Part shown: positions 19,501-20,137 of the stretch, in pieces
Numbering within the stretch: the stretch's first letter is position 1
How the letters are laid out: each line of letters opens with the position of its first letter
The notes under the pieces: model-generated
Database searches by the model: none
Told to the model about the DNA's origin: nothing
Seen by the model: the letters and a program-made list of their open reading frames with translations, nothing else
Origin: Acanthamoeba lenticulata
Lineage: Eukaryota > Discosea > Longamoebia > Acanthamoebidae
Assembly (NCBI GenBank): GCA_002179805.1
Contig: NAVB01000864.1
Location: 1-20,137, forward strand
Length of the DNA stretch: 20,137 nt
Direction: 5' to 3'
Translations under genes and position numbers: made by a program

Positions 19501-20088
19501 AGCGGCCCCGTGAGCATCCGGTCCCTGTCCACCAATGGATCCATTTTATAAACCAATTTATCAAAAAGAAAAGTAAATTTGAAAAATAAATACAATAAAT
19601 GAAAAGTAGTATTCAATTTACCGGTAATCGAAAAGCTGGCAGTTGACCCAGCCCACGGGGCGGGTGTTTGACCGGCCGTCCCGCAGGTACAACGTCACGC
19701 AGAGCCGCGTCGCCTGAGATTCCGTGTGAAAAATTAAGGTCAGCATCACACACGTGGGCCATGATGATGGGGGAAGAACGCGTCCACTCACCTTGGGGAG
19801 GTCGGACATGAGGGTCTCGAAGCGGAGCCACTCGATCCAGGTGGGCGTCTCCGAGGCCGGGATGGTCTGGGAGTAGACCAGCGGGGACAGGAGCTCGCCG
19901 CCGTGGTACAGGCCGGCCTCGAGGTACATGTAGGACGACGAGGGCGACGTCGCGGTGGGGGACGAGGGCCCGAGCGACGTCAGCGCAGACGACGAGGCCA
20001 TGTGCTGCAGCTGCGCCGGCGACGACGACATGGACGGCGAGGACGAAATGGAGGTCAAGCCCGGCGAGGAGAAGGACTCAGAGTCGTG

Positions 20089-20137
<49 letters not shown>
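16547..20137 (-). CDS. Class I phosphatidylinositol 3-kinase catalytic subunit, 5' end off window
   Basis: Phosphorylates PI(4,5)P2 at the 3-OH to make PIP3 for chemotaxis, macropinocytosis and phagocytosis. Exons: 20137-19792 (partial), 19713-19622, 19524-19292, 19217-19027, 18938-18900, 18819-18751, 18675-18568, 18491-18412, 18302-18147, 18063-17883, 17796-17715, 17628-17518, 17437-17381, 17292-17247, 17173-17083, 16981-16838 and 16732-16547; about 737 codons. In order: poly-Gly and Ser-rich linker, C2 domain (LYLRDGRSNTRPVGWVNCQL, WPNGPANPIGTC), helical domain (LLDAKFADAKVRS, LSDNELAAFLLQLVQ, HYLFWHLE), then kinase domain with ATP-Lys in VIFKCGDDLRQD, catalytic loop GIGDRHNDNIM and HIDFGHFLGN. 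The activation loop (GNYKKFLMYRREK, then APFVLTPEFVFV) is basic, as in class I enzymes. Any adaptor-binding and Ras-binding domains would be upstream, outside the window. The C-terminus is intact, ending AIHILAHRK. Confidence 0.94.
19218..19291 (-). other. Probable GC-AG intron in the PI3K gene
   Basis: Frame and protein similarity join IRK to DPLYRLSPSEKRL, which needs a 74-nt intron with donor AAAG|GCACGT and acceptor CGACAG. The nearest GT (19287) gives the wrong phase and loses the DPLYRLSP reading. GC-AG introns are a known minor class of U2-type introns; here the donor otherwise resembles the local GTACG type. Confidence 0.7.
20089..20137 (-). repeat. (GGC)16 trinucleotide repeat coding poly-Gly in PI3K
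   Basis: Sixteen GCC units plus one base (plus strand) run to the window edge, so the true length is unknown. In the PI3K frame they encode at least 16 glycines followed by HDSESFSSPGL and a Ser/Pro-rich linker before the C2 domain. The exon frame stays open through it, so it is either a coding low-complexity linker or, if the exon starts nearer, a UTR or intron repeat. Confidence 0.85.

Noticed and set aside
1..20137. Bacterial-type operons, CRISPR arrays, tRNA or rRNA genes
   Set aside because: Genes are intron-rich and eukaryotic; no spaced direct repeats and no recognisable tRNA or rRNA sequence were seen.

Overview
The window looks like nuclear DNA of a free-living amoeba, most likely Acanthamoeba or a close relative. 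Coding exons are GC-rich. Introns are short (about 40-155 nt) and often T-rich, and about half of the roughly 60 donors I placed read GTACG or GTGCG. Six protein genes are packed with short gaps. Their products are core amoebozoan types: an HOPS/CORVET SM protein, a BCS1-like AAA ATPase, a Ras GTPase, a class I PI3-kinase and two large cell-surface proteins. One intron has complete minor-spliceosome (U12-type AT-AC) signals, and a minor spliceosome is known from Acanthamoeba. I built all exon models by hand from splice signals, reading frame and phase. The Ras, F-box and EGF models each close to an exact multiple of three.

Layout: 53-2271 (-) VPS33, with its 3' end off the window. 2586-4854 (+) a secreted, membrane-anchored protein with a Pro/Thr/Ser stalk, divergent from VPS33. 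5037-6668 (-) an intronless BCS1-like AAA ATPase. 6862-11248 (-) a 21-exon type I membrane protein of about 926 aa with about 13 EGF-like modules. 11249-12658 has no intact gene, but holds a degenerate copy of the 3' end of the next gene and a possible kinase-tail fragment. 12659-15238 (-) an 11-exon F-box protein of 563 aa with a winged-helix/cullin-like segment and a Cys/His-rich metal-binding-like region. 15330-16358 (-) a 7-exon Ras GTPase of 201 aa. 16547-20137 (-) a class I PI3-kinase catalytic subunit whose 5' end is off the window, with a poly-Gly tract at the edge.

Functional links: VPS33, Ras and PI3K all act in endolysosomal and phagocytic membrane traffic and in chemotactic signalling, and the two surface proteins could be adhesion or receptor molecules. 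The Ras and PI3K genes lie in tandem on one strand, 188 bp apart; Ras is the classic direct activator of class I PI3K. I see no prokaryotic-type mobile element, CRISPR array, tRNA or rRNA. The most notable items are the U12 intron in the Ras gene, the phase-1 EGF exons, the unusual F-box gene and the partial duplication of its 3' end.
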